64,000 nt of DNA from Brachypodium distachyon (lineage: Eukaryota; Streptophyta; Magnoliopsida; Poales; Poaceae): contig NC_016133.3 in the NCBI RefSeq assembly GCF_000005505.3, forward strand, positions 28,761,008-28,825,007. The letters are read 5' to 3'. Made by a program: the position numbers and the translations under genes. The notes below the pieces were generated by a model. It saw only the letters and a list, made by a program, of their open reading frames with translations, made no database searches and had not been told where the DNA came from. This document shows, piece by piece, positions 35,047 to 44,700 of this stretch (its first letter is position 1; each line of letters begins with the position of its first letter).

Positions 35047-36945
35047 ATGCTGGGGCGCGGGGCGGCGATGTCCGCGCCGCAGTGGCGCGGGGGCGCTCTC
35101 GACGTGCGCGGCGCGCTGCGGTCGGGGGGCAACCTCCTCTTCGCGCTCTTCGTGGCCGCCGTCCTCGCCTTCACGCTCCTCGCCGCCGTCCACAGCCCCG
35201 ACGACCCGCTGCTCCACCCTTCCTCCCACCAGCTCACCGCCTTCCTCACCTCCACCACCTCCAACTCCACCTTCCTCGCCGACGATTCCGTGCTCCGCAC
35301 CGGGGAAGACTTCGCCACCGCCGGCTCCAACTCCTCCGAGGCCGCCTTGTCCACCGCCGCCGTCGCCGAGGCCCTCCCGTTCATCGAACTCTCCGACGTA
35401 GGGTCCGAGAAAATGGAGGCGGTGACGACGGAGCAGTCCATCACCGTCGACACCGACGACAACTCGGCAGCCGGCGGGGGCGTCGCCGAGGACAAGCCTA
35501 TCGTCGAGGCGGTCTCCTGCGATACGGAGGCGCCTGTGGACTGCGCGGGGGATAGGGATCTCTTCAACCTGCTCATGCGTACGGCGATCGAGCGGTTCCC
35601 CGACCTCCACTTCTATCGCTTCGGTCGCCCTGTCGCCGTGCCAGACAGCACCATGGCGTGCGACCTCGCCTGGCGCTTCCGCCCAGCCGAAGACGCCACC
35701 GGACGCACCACCTACTACAAGGACTACCGCCGGTTCACGCTGAGCCGCGACGTCAGCACCTGCTCCCTCGTCGTGGAAAGCGTTGGCGAGTACCATTCTG
35801 GCACCGGCGCCAAGCGGAGTGGACGACGCAAGGGCAAGAAGGGGAAGAAGGGGAAGCGTGAGTCACCCACGGCCACAGATTTTCTGCCGACCAAGACACG
35901 GATGAGGCTTGATGAGAATGCTGCCAATGCAGACACCACGACTGCTGTTGAGCCGGTGTTTGTTGTCGGTGAGGCCGTCAACGATAGCTTGCCGGTGGTA
36001 GCTTCTGAGTCTGAATTCAGCCGCGGAAAGTACCTCATTTATATGGGTGGTGGCGAGAAGTGCAAGAGCATGAACCACTACATTTGGGGGTTGTTGTGTG
36101 CGCTCGGTGAGGCCCAATTCTTGAACCGGACGCTTGTTATGGACTTCAGTGTCTGCCTCAATTCACGATATACTGCCAGTGGCAAGGATGAAAATAAAGA
36201 CTTTAGGCTCTACTTTGATTTCGAGCACCTGAAGGAATCGGCATCAGTGATCGATCAGAGCCAATTCTGGACAGAATGGGGGAAGTGGCACAAGAAGGAT
36301 CGGCTGAAGAATCACTATACTGAAGACATCAAGGTGACACCGATGAAACTTCGCGATGTCAAGGACACATTAATCATGCGGAAGTTTGGGCTTGTCGAGC
36401 CGGATAACTACTGGTCACGTGTGTGCGAGGGTGAGACAGAGGCCATGGTCAAACGCCCATGGCATTTGTTATGGAAGTCACGTCGCTTGATGGAGATTGT
36501 ATCTGCCATTGCCTCTCGGATGAGTTGGGATTTCGATTCGATGCACATCGTGAGAGGAGAGAAAGCCCAGAACACACAGATGTGGCCAAACCTTGATGCA
36601 GATACCTCGCCAGAAAATCTGCTCGTGACACTCAATGATAAGGTTGGTGCTGGCCGGCATTTGTACATTGCTACCGATGAGCCTGATAAATCGTTCTTTG
36701 ACCCACTTAAGAACAAGTATAAAACACACTTGTTGGATGATTTCAAGGATCTGTGGGATGAAAACAGTGAATGGTATGCCGAAACGAAGGAGCTAAACAA
36801 TGGTAACCCAGTGGAATTTGATGGGTACATGAGGGTTGCAGTCGACACTGAGGTCTTCCTCAGGGGGAAGAGGAAGTTGGAGACATTCAATGACCTTACA
36901 CATGATTGCAAGGATGGTGTCAATACATGTGCAGCTTCCTCCTGA
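35047..36945 (+). CDS. Fucosyltransferase-like type II membrane protein (At4g12700/At2g04280-like)
   Basis: This single-exon frame encodes 632 residues. The start at 35047 is preferred over the in-frame ATG at 34819 because the residues just after it are followed by a membrane anchor (LLFALFVAAVLAFTLLAA, about residues 30-48), while the upstream extension is low-complexity and GC-rich like a 5' UTR. A Ser/Thr/Pro-rich stem, a basic patch (GKKGKKGKR, about 260-270) and a conserved C-terminal domain follow. The latter starts KYLIYMGGGEKCKSMNHYIW at about 328 and includes LGEAQFLNRTLVMDFSVCL and LYIATDEPDKSFFDPLK, resembling the plant GDP-fucose O-fucosyltransferase-like fold. Homologues have been labelled calcium-binding or unknown in databases. 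A Golgi-lumenal glycosyltransferase is the likely role; donor and acceptor are unproven. Confidence 0.85.
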   Translation: MLGRGAAMSAPQWRGGALDVRGALRSGGNLLFALFVAAVLAFTLLAAVHSPDDPLLHPSSHQLTAFLTSTTSNSTFLADDSVLRTGEDFATAGSNSSEAALSTAAVAEALPFIELSDVGSEKMEAVTTEQSITVDTDDNSAAGGGVAEDKPIVEAVSCDTEAPVDCAGDRDLFNLLMRTAIERFPDLHFYRFGRPVAVPDSTMACDLAWRFRPAEDATGRTTYYKDYRRFTLSRDVSTCSLVVESVGEYHSGTGAKRSGRRKGKKGKKGKRESPTATDFLPTKTRMRLDENAANADTTTAVEPVFVVGEAVNDSLPVVASESEFSRGKYLIYMGGGEKCKSMNHYIWGLLCALGEAQFLNRTLVMDFSVCLNSRYTASGKDENKDFRLYFDFEHLKESASVIDQSQFWTEWGKWHKKDRLKNHYTEDIKVTPMKLRDVKDTLIMRKFGLVEPDNYWSRVCEGETEAMVKRPWHLLWKSRRLMEIVSAIASRMSWDFDSMHIVRGEKAQNTQMWPNLDADTSPENLLVTLNDKVGAGRHLYIATDEPDKSFFDPLKNKYKTHLLDDFKDLWDENSEWYAETKELNNGNPVEFDGYMRVAVDTEVFLRGKRKLETFNDLTHDCKDGVNTCAASS

Positions 36946-38174
36946 ATATCTGATGGAGTAAGTTGAGCTGAATCTCAATTATTGTTCTTGACAGAGTAAT
37001 TTGAACCTACATGTATTGCTATTTTCTAAGCACCTTTTGCTTTGTTGTAGCTAGATAGTTGGTATCAGTGTTTTCTTGTAACACTGCTTTTGGTTTTGTG
37101 TGCCCAAGATTACACTAGTTTGTTGAATTCGTGCACCAGGACTTACCAACTGTTGAAATAATGAGTTGGTTTGTGGCAGCTGTATTTTGTCTGTTTCTCT
37201 CTGCTCTAACTCAGAAATTCGTCCACTGTTAGTTTATCACCGTGTTATGTCTCTGTTCTATTCTGTGTTGTGTTATGATTTTTCACATTTCAGTACCGCT
37301 TATACAAATCCAGTTCAATTGAACCCGAAGATCTGTGGTCTGAAAGCAATCGGTAGTAATGCGAAGAACTGAATGTTTCTAACATTAACAGGAACTGAAT
37401 ACGAGTTAGTGCACACATTGTTTTTCCCTTCTTTTTATGGGAGATGTGTAGATACCTTTCTTGCGTGTGCAGAGATCCTCAGATTTTTATTTTAAGTATT
37501 CGCTGTGAATCTCGTTCGACATGTTCCAGTTGCAATTTTGGCGTCTTCAAGGTTTGTAACTTGCTTCCTCGGCGCTTTGTTTTAAGCTTCTTAAGTTTGA
37601 CTAAGTTTTTATAAAAAAGCTATTAACATGGACAACTTCAACTAAATTTATTCATCTATACTTATTTACTCCCTCCCTCCCATATTAAGTGACTTTCATT
37701 ACATGTATCTAGACAGTAAGTGACTTTTCATTACATGTATCTAAACGCTTTTTAAGCATAGATACATCCATATTTGAACAAATTTGAGTCACTTAATATG
37801 AGATCTAGGAAGTATTTGATACTGAAGATATTGGTCTATTTTTTTTTATAAATTCTGATCAAATATTGAAAGTTTGATTTAAAGACGAAGCTCTGTAGAA
37901 AACACCGAAGGAAAATTATTTGTCGATCGTCGTTTTTTGTGCTGAACGTTTAGCGTACGGGCTCGCTCCGAAGCCGCCGGTCTTGCATCTCCGGTGTTTG
38001 CAGTTTTGCATGGTGATAATCACGAAAATTACACCAAGAGCGGTTCTCGTCTAAAAAAAGAGACTCCGGTATGGTTGACGGACTTCCGCGTGGCGGTGAT
38101 ATCACCTGATCAACGTTGCGGCCGTGCCTTCTTTTCTTGTTTTTTATTCCATGGCCGTCAAAATTAAGCACATC
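36946..38174. other. 3' flank and intergenic DNA
   Basis: The first few hundred bases after the stop are T-rich and probably the 3' UTR of the fucosyltransferase-like gene. Apart from the Stowaway MITE at 37669-37812, no gene, RNA or complete element was recognised. Confidence 0.5.
37669..37812. mobile_element. Stowaway MITE with internal duplication
   Basis: The ends CTCCCTCCCTCCCATATTAA and ...TTAATATGAGATCTAGGAAG are inverted and flanked by TA. About 33 bp (TAAGTGACTTT(T)CATTACATG...) are duplicated inside, which explains the 144-bp length against 113 bp for its relatives. Confidence 0.82.
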
Positions 38175-38177
38175 TAA

Positions 38178-38535
38178 GGCCACTCCCAATGATCGTCACT
38201 TAGCACGTCATTTTAGCCATTTTGCTGATATGTCATCATTTTAATGATGAAATTGACTCTTCATGCAAATCAACACAAAGTCATTAATTCTCTCTCACAA
38301 AGCTATTAAATAACTACTCACTCCGTTCCATAATTCTTGTCGAAATCTTACATGTATCTAGACACTTTTTAGAAATAGATACATCCATTTTTGGACAAAT
38401 TTGAGACAAGAATTATGAAACGGAGGGAGTACTATTTTAGATACCACCTTTAAGAGAGAATGCATTGGGATATGGTTTTTAGCATTTATTGTGGGTTAAG
38501 AAACAACACTTAAGGACGATGCATTGGGAGTGGCC
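38178..38535. mobile_element. Tourist-like MITE carrying a nested Stowaway
   Basis: The termini GGCCACTCCCAATGATCGT and (reverse complement) GGCCACTCCCAATGCATCGT are flanked by TAA at 38175-38177 and 38536-38538, the PIF/Harbinger pattern. A Stowaway MITE (38317-38429) is inserted inside, so the original element was about 243 bp. Confidence 0.88.
38317..38429. mobile_element. Stowaway MITE nested in a Tourist MITE
   Basis: The inverted ends CTCACTCCGTTCCATAATTC and CTCCCTCCGTTTCATAATTC (reverse complement) are flanked by TA duplications. It is 113 bp. Confidence 0.88.
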
Positions 38536-38689
38536 TAAGTATCTAACCAAATAGTTTTTATTAAATCACTTATAGCTTTATTCAAACTCGAAAATCATTA
38601 CATGTACAGTGCTTCAGATCATAGACGCAAGTAACTATAAAGTAACCCGTATGATTAAGAATTACAATGAAATTTTTCGAAACATATTC

Positions 38690-38990
38690 TCCGTGATATC
38701 AATTTTTGCAACACGAAATACTCTCCAAACTTAAACGAAAGAACTGTAATTAGACTGGAGCGGCAACATCGCCACTCGTACCCCTGCAAAAACTTTATTA
38801 CCTTCAAAGGTTTCAGAAAGCCCCTTGAGTCGTCCATCTAAAAGATGTGAAACCGTGAGCGTTAAACGTACTTGGGCCGGAGATGATCCCCTAGAGGTGC
38901 AAGTCGTCGAACCACATGATCTTCACGAGAACGCCAGAGAAAGACTCCAAAGCCACAAAAGATCATACCATCAAAAGCATCATGACACAC
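38690..38990. repeat. Dispersed repeat, copy 1 (empty site)
   Basis: This stretch matches 59030-59963 in the same orientation apart from the insertion in the second copy. Shared phrases include GCAACACGAAATA, CATCGCCACTC, AACGTACTTGGG, ATGATCCCCTA and CCACATGATCTTCAC. The parent repeat family was not recognised. Confidence 0.75.
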
Positions 38991-40260
38991 CGACAAAAGA
39001 CTCATCAAATCCATATGAACGGTTCTACGAGGACATACACTCAAAATCCTTGTGATCCGATACATTGAACCCGCGGTGAGTAAAACTCTTTGGCCCGATG
39101 GCACTGCCCAATTAGGCACCGTCGCAGCAGAGGAAGAACCAATGTGCCTTTATTATCGCATCCTCCGTCATAGCGTTCCGATGAAGATCATAAGTCTTGA
39201 AATGCTAAAAACTTCTGAAAACATCCAAGAGTGCCCGAGATTGCCCCCACCTAGCAGCGCCAAGATGGCTACAGGAGGCCGGTGAGGGGAACCGGTGAGT
39301 CCGAACGGTGCTCTATCTCAAAACCCTAAGCTTTCTCCATCCTTCACCCTGGCGGCGGCGTCTAACCAAACGAGAAAACTTGGCAAAACTAGCATGGGCT
39401 AGCCCAGCTGAGGTAAGCAGACTCTCACGCGCCTATGGGCTGGAGGAGGCAATAACACACCACAAATACAATAACTTGTAAGGCGTTTAGTACAACACCT
39501 TGCAAATTGGCTGAAGTGGTACATCATCTCGTATGTGCATTCGTATCTTGTACAAGGTTGCTCCGGTGCCATGCTGGCAGTACGCCCATAGCCATTTGGG
39601 CATTTCGTAGAAACCACCCGTGCCAAATTCCTATTTCGTATAATTTCTTCTCCCCAGGCACGCGGAATCCATAATTCCCCAAATCCCATGAGCGGTCAGA
39701 CGCCAATGTCCAGTGCGACAGAATCAAATGTGGTGGAGGGTTGAGTCGACTGGTCAATGGTGGTGGTAGCGGCAACATCATCACTTCTCAAATTGTACAA
39801 TTACACAATTGAAAGCACAAATTATGGGCAAGATCAGCCCGCTAACCATCTTCAGTACAACATTGACTCAAAACAGGGCCTCAAAAGTCAGTAATGCAAA
39901 ACGAAAAAATTCAGTTCAGCTTCGGTTAATCAACGAGGACAGTGACTAATCCAACTCAACCCTAAGCAGATCACCATAACCAATACAATTAACATCAACA
40001 AAAAAAGAGCCAATCGTTGCCAAGAACACTACCTAACCACCACCCAAATCAGCCGCGGGCAGACAAGAAGAGCACAAACTAAGGTTGCGGCATCGTCGAG
40101 TGTATCATATGCGATGAGCTGTCATCCCGGCGTCGGAGGTGTGGTTTGTGCGACACCGTCGCCAGCCAGATTGTGTCGCCACCGTCGCCAGCGTGCTCTT
40201 GGTGTTGGTGGGGGGCATGCAAGTCGACCGCGTTATGGTAGACGACCGACGTTACTTTGC

Positions 40261-40350
40261 ACTTTGATGATATGCCCCGTCCCCCATTCACTTACAGGTG
40301 GTCCCATTCCCCACATGTAAGTGACACAGGACGGGGGAAATCATCAAAGT
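40261..40350. repeat. Inverted repeat able to form a hairpin
   Basis: The left arm, starting ACTTTGATGATATGCCCCGT (40261-40297), and the right arm, ending GGGGGAAATCATCAAAGT (40314-40350), are imperfect reverse complements of about 36 bp separated by about 16 bp. It looks like a small foldback element. No flanking duplication was identified. Confidence 0.75.
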
Positions 40351-40524
40351 GTGAAGTAAAGTGGGGCAAATCATCAAATCTACCGACGAAGGGTTACGGG
40401 AGCGCAGTAATAGAATTGAAAAACAGAATAAGCAAGGGGGCTTTTCTCTACTTTCGTTCCGAATGTGATTCTCCCAATACCCAAGGGCTTGAAAGCAAAA
40501 AAAAAGTAGAACCGCTAGACATAG

Positions 40525-40660
40525 GGGACAAGTGGCTCATTCGGCTAATTCGTCCACTAATCATCCGATTGACACTCGGCTCATTCAGACTAATTCGTCC
40601 ACTAATCATCCGATTGAGACACGGCTCATTCGGACTACTAATTCGTCTACTAATCACCGG
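40525..40660. repeat. Three-copy tandem repeat, ~46-bp period
   Basis: The unit GGCTCATTCGG(C/A)(C)TAATTCGTC followed by CACTAATCATCCGATTGA is present three times with small differences, the last copy diverged (CACTAATCACCGG -> CTACTAATCACCGGATC). No function is apparent. Confidence 0.85.
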
Positions 40661-41630
40661 ATCAACATGTACATACATAGATTTATGTTACCACAGTGCA
40701 TACATACTGTTGTAGGCTATTTTGGTCAACAACAAAAAAAACTGTTGTAGGCTACGCTATTCACGACCGACCATCCTTCCGCGTAAGAGTGTGCGCTCTT
40801 GTCCGGAAGGCTTTTATTATTGTTTATTAATTAATTAATGCCACCCGCCCTGTAGGTTTTAGCTAACGAGGCCGATGACGACCTGACGTCGGTTCACGAA
40901 ACCGGCGGTAGCTGCCGAAGATCCGCGCCGATCGATGCAGTACCGCCAATCTTGTTCAAGTGTCACGGCCGGTCTGGAGCTGCGAGAGAGATAGAGAGAT
41001 CCCCAGCTGCTGATGGCGCTAGCTAACGACCTGAGCTGTACCGTATAGCAACATGCATGGCGGCCATTAGTGCTACTGGGTACACCTAGATAGTGGAGTG
41101 ATACTGTCGCAAAGGGGGTATATACGTACGTACAGGGGCGTCGGTAGGCCTGGCACTGTGCGGTGTGGAACGTATGTAGCCAGTGGATCGGTAAAATGTC
41201 ACTGCCATGATAACCAGAAACAGCACTGTTGCCGGGGCGGTCGAATGAGTCTGTGGGGGCAAAAGGCAAGGGAAATAATGGAGATGGCGATCGTTCCGTG
41301 ACCATGCATGGCATGCGCGCATCGCACTTGCTACCTTCAGGCTTCAGCGCGCGGGGCGGGCCTGCGCGGGACGTACACCAAGTGCGTGCCGTCGTGGCGC
41401 GTGATCCGGGCATGATTCCGGGCGAGAATTTGGGAGCGGGTTTACATGTGCGCTGGTGGGGTTTCTGCGGTTGGACCCGCGGTCCAACAAAGTCCTCAAA
41501 ACCATGCAAAAGACGAGAAGAACGGTAGTTGTTCGTGCCAAGCCAGAAAAAAAGGAAAAAAAGAAAAGAAGGAACGGTAGCTGTGCCGCGCGGGCCGCAG
41601 GGTGTGCATTGGCAGCGTCCGCTTCCTGCA

Positions 41631-41637
41631 TATAAAA
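41631..41637 (+). promoter_or_regulatory. TATA box of the NodGS gene
   Basis: TATAAAA lies 142 bases before the ATG at 41773, a normal distance for a plant core promoter with a short 5' UTR. Confidence 0.6.
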
Positions 41638-41772
41638 AACGCTCCCCAGCCTGAGAGCCATTTTCCATTCCGTGGTCGTGGAGTGTACCAGTCCAGAAGG
41701 CCGGTCAGGTTTTCGCAGTCAAACGAGGCGCCGCCCACCGTAGGAGAAGGAGAATCTCGGAGCGTGGAGGAG

Positions 41773-44700
41773 ATGGAGGGCAAGTACGCCGAGCTGCGAC
41801 GCGCGGCGGAGGAGACGCCGGCGGTGGACGCGCACGCGCACAACCTCGTCGCCGCGGGCTCCTCCTTCCCCTTCCTCCGCTGCTTCTCCGAGGCCCAAGG
41901 CGACGCGCTCGCCTTCGCCCCCCACTCCCTCTCCTTCAAGGTAATCCAACCAACCCACACGCGCTTTACTTCTCGCCTCTCGCTCGCTCGCTCGCTCTAG
42001 CTGCTTTTGCTTGCTTATCCATTCCCACGGCCGGAACAGCCGCCGGCTTTGACCGCGCGCCCGGCACGGCACCTCGCATGCGTCCTTGCTTGAGATCGCG
42101 ACATTTTTTTTCCTTCTGTTTTTGACTCAAGTTTGGATAAATAGTAAGCGGAATCTGTATCTGCGACAAGAGGGACTTGCAACTTGGAACCTAGGTGGCT
42201 CGGGATCGCGACATTGACGACGCCATCCTGCCTGCGCTGTGCTCCCCTGTATTGCTACACACTTGAGGCTTTGTGCTAGCTAGATCGTGTTATGTCGGTC
42301 AAGGGTCGAGTTGGGTAGTATATGCCGACTTTAGTCTGGAGTCAGCCATTAATTAATTAATTAAAGCCTTCTTGATCTCAAAAAAAAAGAATCCCAAGAG
42401 GATAGAGTAGCTCAGCATTTTTTCTTTCCGAAAAGGAGGAGCTCCCCGGAGTAGCTCAACAGTCAGCACTGCAACCACAGCTGGTGGTTTTTGAGGTCAC
42501 GGGCAAAACGAATGCAAATTTACTGTCTATGCATGACTCCGTGTTTGCTCCGTTTGATCTCATCGACTGACGGTATCAGCAGAATATGCGGATTTATTAA
42601 GTCCGTCTTTTTCTTTAACTGTTTGGCATGGCAGAGGCCACCAGCTTTGTCTGCTACTCGTAGCAGAGCATCGCACCTTTTATCCCGTCTCTTTGCCCTG
42701 TGAGGACCATTCCACGGATCATGGATGGGCTGGGGAGGCGTGTGTACTTTTAACGGTACCTAGCTAGGCCCATGGCGAAGTGCTGGGACTATTTGTCTAT
42801 TTGGCATGGTTCTGAGCTATGTTCTGGTGGCGTTTAGGCAGCCAAGCTTTCATGCCATCATGTGATGTGGGCCATTTGGTCGGTGCTCTATGTACAGGCG
42901 CTTATATCTTTGTATGGTTCCAAATGCTTTAACATTCCTGGTTTCTCGCAACAGAAATATTGTTCCAATTGCTTATTCCGTACTTATCACATTGTGTCCG
43001 AGGAGTATATACTTATTGCTTATTCCATAGTTTTTACTTTTTACATTCTTGAAATATCGTTGAATGCAGAGGAGCTTGAAGGACATTGCTGCGTTGTACA
43101 ACTGTGAAGCCTCACTTGAGAAGGTGGAGGAGTTCAGACGGGCCGAAGGGTTGTCATCGATCAGTTCAAAATGCTTCCAAGCTGCCAATATATCTGCAAT
43201 CCTCATGGATGATGGCATAGTATTTGACAAAATGCTTGAACTGGAGTCCCACAAGGATTTTGTTCCCACGGTTGGCAGAGTTCTGAGAATCGAATGGCTG
43301 GCTGAAACGATTATTAATGACGTGAGTATTTCTTTCGGTGGTCAATAATAAAGGTCTTTTTGCCCTGCCCTCGCATGACTAGATTCCAGTAAACATTAAA
43401 TGGCATTTGGGAATCTTTTATGTACAAGATTAGCTGTCCAGGTTTTATTTTATTTCAAAAAGACCAGTTGTCAGATTATCATAATGATTGACTTACATGA
43501 CATTTTTAGCCTCAAATAAAAGATTAACTATAGTTAATATCAACATTCACTGCATTTGCCTGTTAAGTATTTCCACTATATTTCTTAACTTATTTAATAC
43601 TATCAAAATTTTTATTATTGACTAGTGATCAAATTGATTACTGCTTTCAGGATTCATTCAGTGGATCAACCTGGACATTGGACTCGTTCACTGAAACTTT
43701 TGTGTCCAAGCTCAAATCATATCCTCCTGAATTTCTTTGGACAGACTGGTGATTTTTCTTTTTGTTCTTTCAATGGATATCCTTAACTAGTTTCTCACAG
43801 TTGCCAACAAAATTGTTGGGTTGAAAAGCATAGCTGCATACAGAAGTGGCTTAGAGATCGATCCATGTGTTAGCAAGACAGATGCGGAGGATGGTCTTCG
43901 TAAGGAGCTGACAGGTGAACATTTTTTTTATTGGGATGGAGAAATGTCCAAATGGATGAATAAAACATGTTTCCACCAAGGATTGTATGATCAGCTGTAT
44001 GCTTCTATTTCTCTGTACTTTTCAGGTCAAAGACCTCTTCGGATTACAAATAAGAGCCTGATTGACTATCTATTTACGTGTAGTCTTGAAATTGCGGTGC
44101 TGTTTCACTTACCAATGCAGATTCACACAGGGTGATGACTGAATTTTAGCTTTTACGGAAGCACCTTTTGTTTTGTTCATTTCAGTATATCTCAAGTATA
44201 TACATATTCCACTCAATTTCAGCTTTGGAGATAAAGACCTAGACTTGAGAAAGTGCAACCCTCTGCATCTGCGTGCTGTTCTTGACGACGAAAGATTTGC
44301 TAAGTGCCAACTAGTTCTTTTACATGCTTCTTATCCATTTTCGAAGGAAGCCTCCTATCTTGCATCTGTTTACTCCCAGGTTGGAGCCTCATCTTTGTAC
44401 AATTATTTATTTATTCTTTTGATTTATTTTAAGCATCATAAACAAATCACTACCAGGTCTATCTTGATTTTGGCTTGGCAATTCCAAAACTTAGCGTTCA
44501 AGGAATGACATCATCACTTAAAGAGCTTCTGGAGCTAGCTCCCATAAAGAAGGTAAAATATCTTTCTTCTGAATAATTGTTTCTGGAAAAGTTGAAGGCT
44601 TAGTAATTATTAGGAACACACATGTTGCTTAATGTTCCGTGGGGCTGAAAAAGGGGACTACTAATTAATATCATGTACATATTTTCGGCGATACCCCCTC

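Larger units (their letters stand above)
38991..41600. other. Intergenic DNA upstream of the NodGS gene
   Basis: No gene was recognised. The interval contains a hairpin-forming inverted repeat (40261-40350), a three-copy tandem repeat (40525-40660) and the distal promoter of the NodGS gene. A 269-codon frame on the minus strand (41668-40859) has no homology and was rejected. Confidence 0.5.

Noticed and set aside
34743..35796. Long minus-strand frames of 277 and 281 codons
   Set aside because: They are antisense shadows of the GC-rich 5' end of the fucosyltransferase-like gene; the plus strand has the conserved protein.
40525..40660. Regularly spaced repeat that might suggest a CRISPR array
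   Set aside because: The units are contiguous tandem copies without unique spacers, and the DNA is a plant nuclear genome.
40859..41668. 269-codon open frame on the minus strand
   Set aside because: It overlaps the NodGS promoter and 5' UTR, has biased low-complexity composition, no recognisable domain and no splice or promoter context.
43741..43800. Ordinary GT-AG intron option in NodGS (donor ACTG|GTGATT, acceptor CACAG)
   Set aside because: It shifts the reading frame of all later exons and adds residues foreign to the family; the AT-AC junction keeps both frame and conserved sequence.
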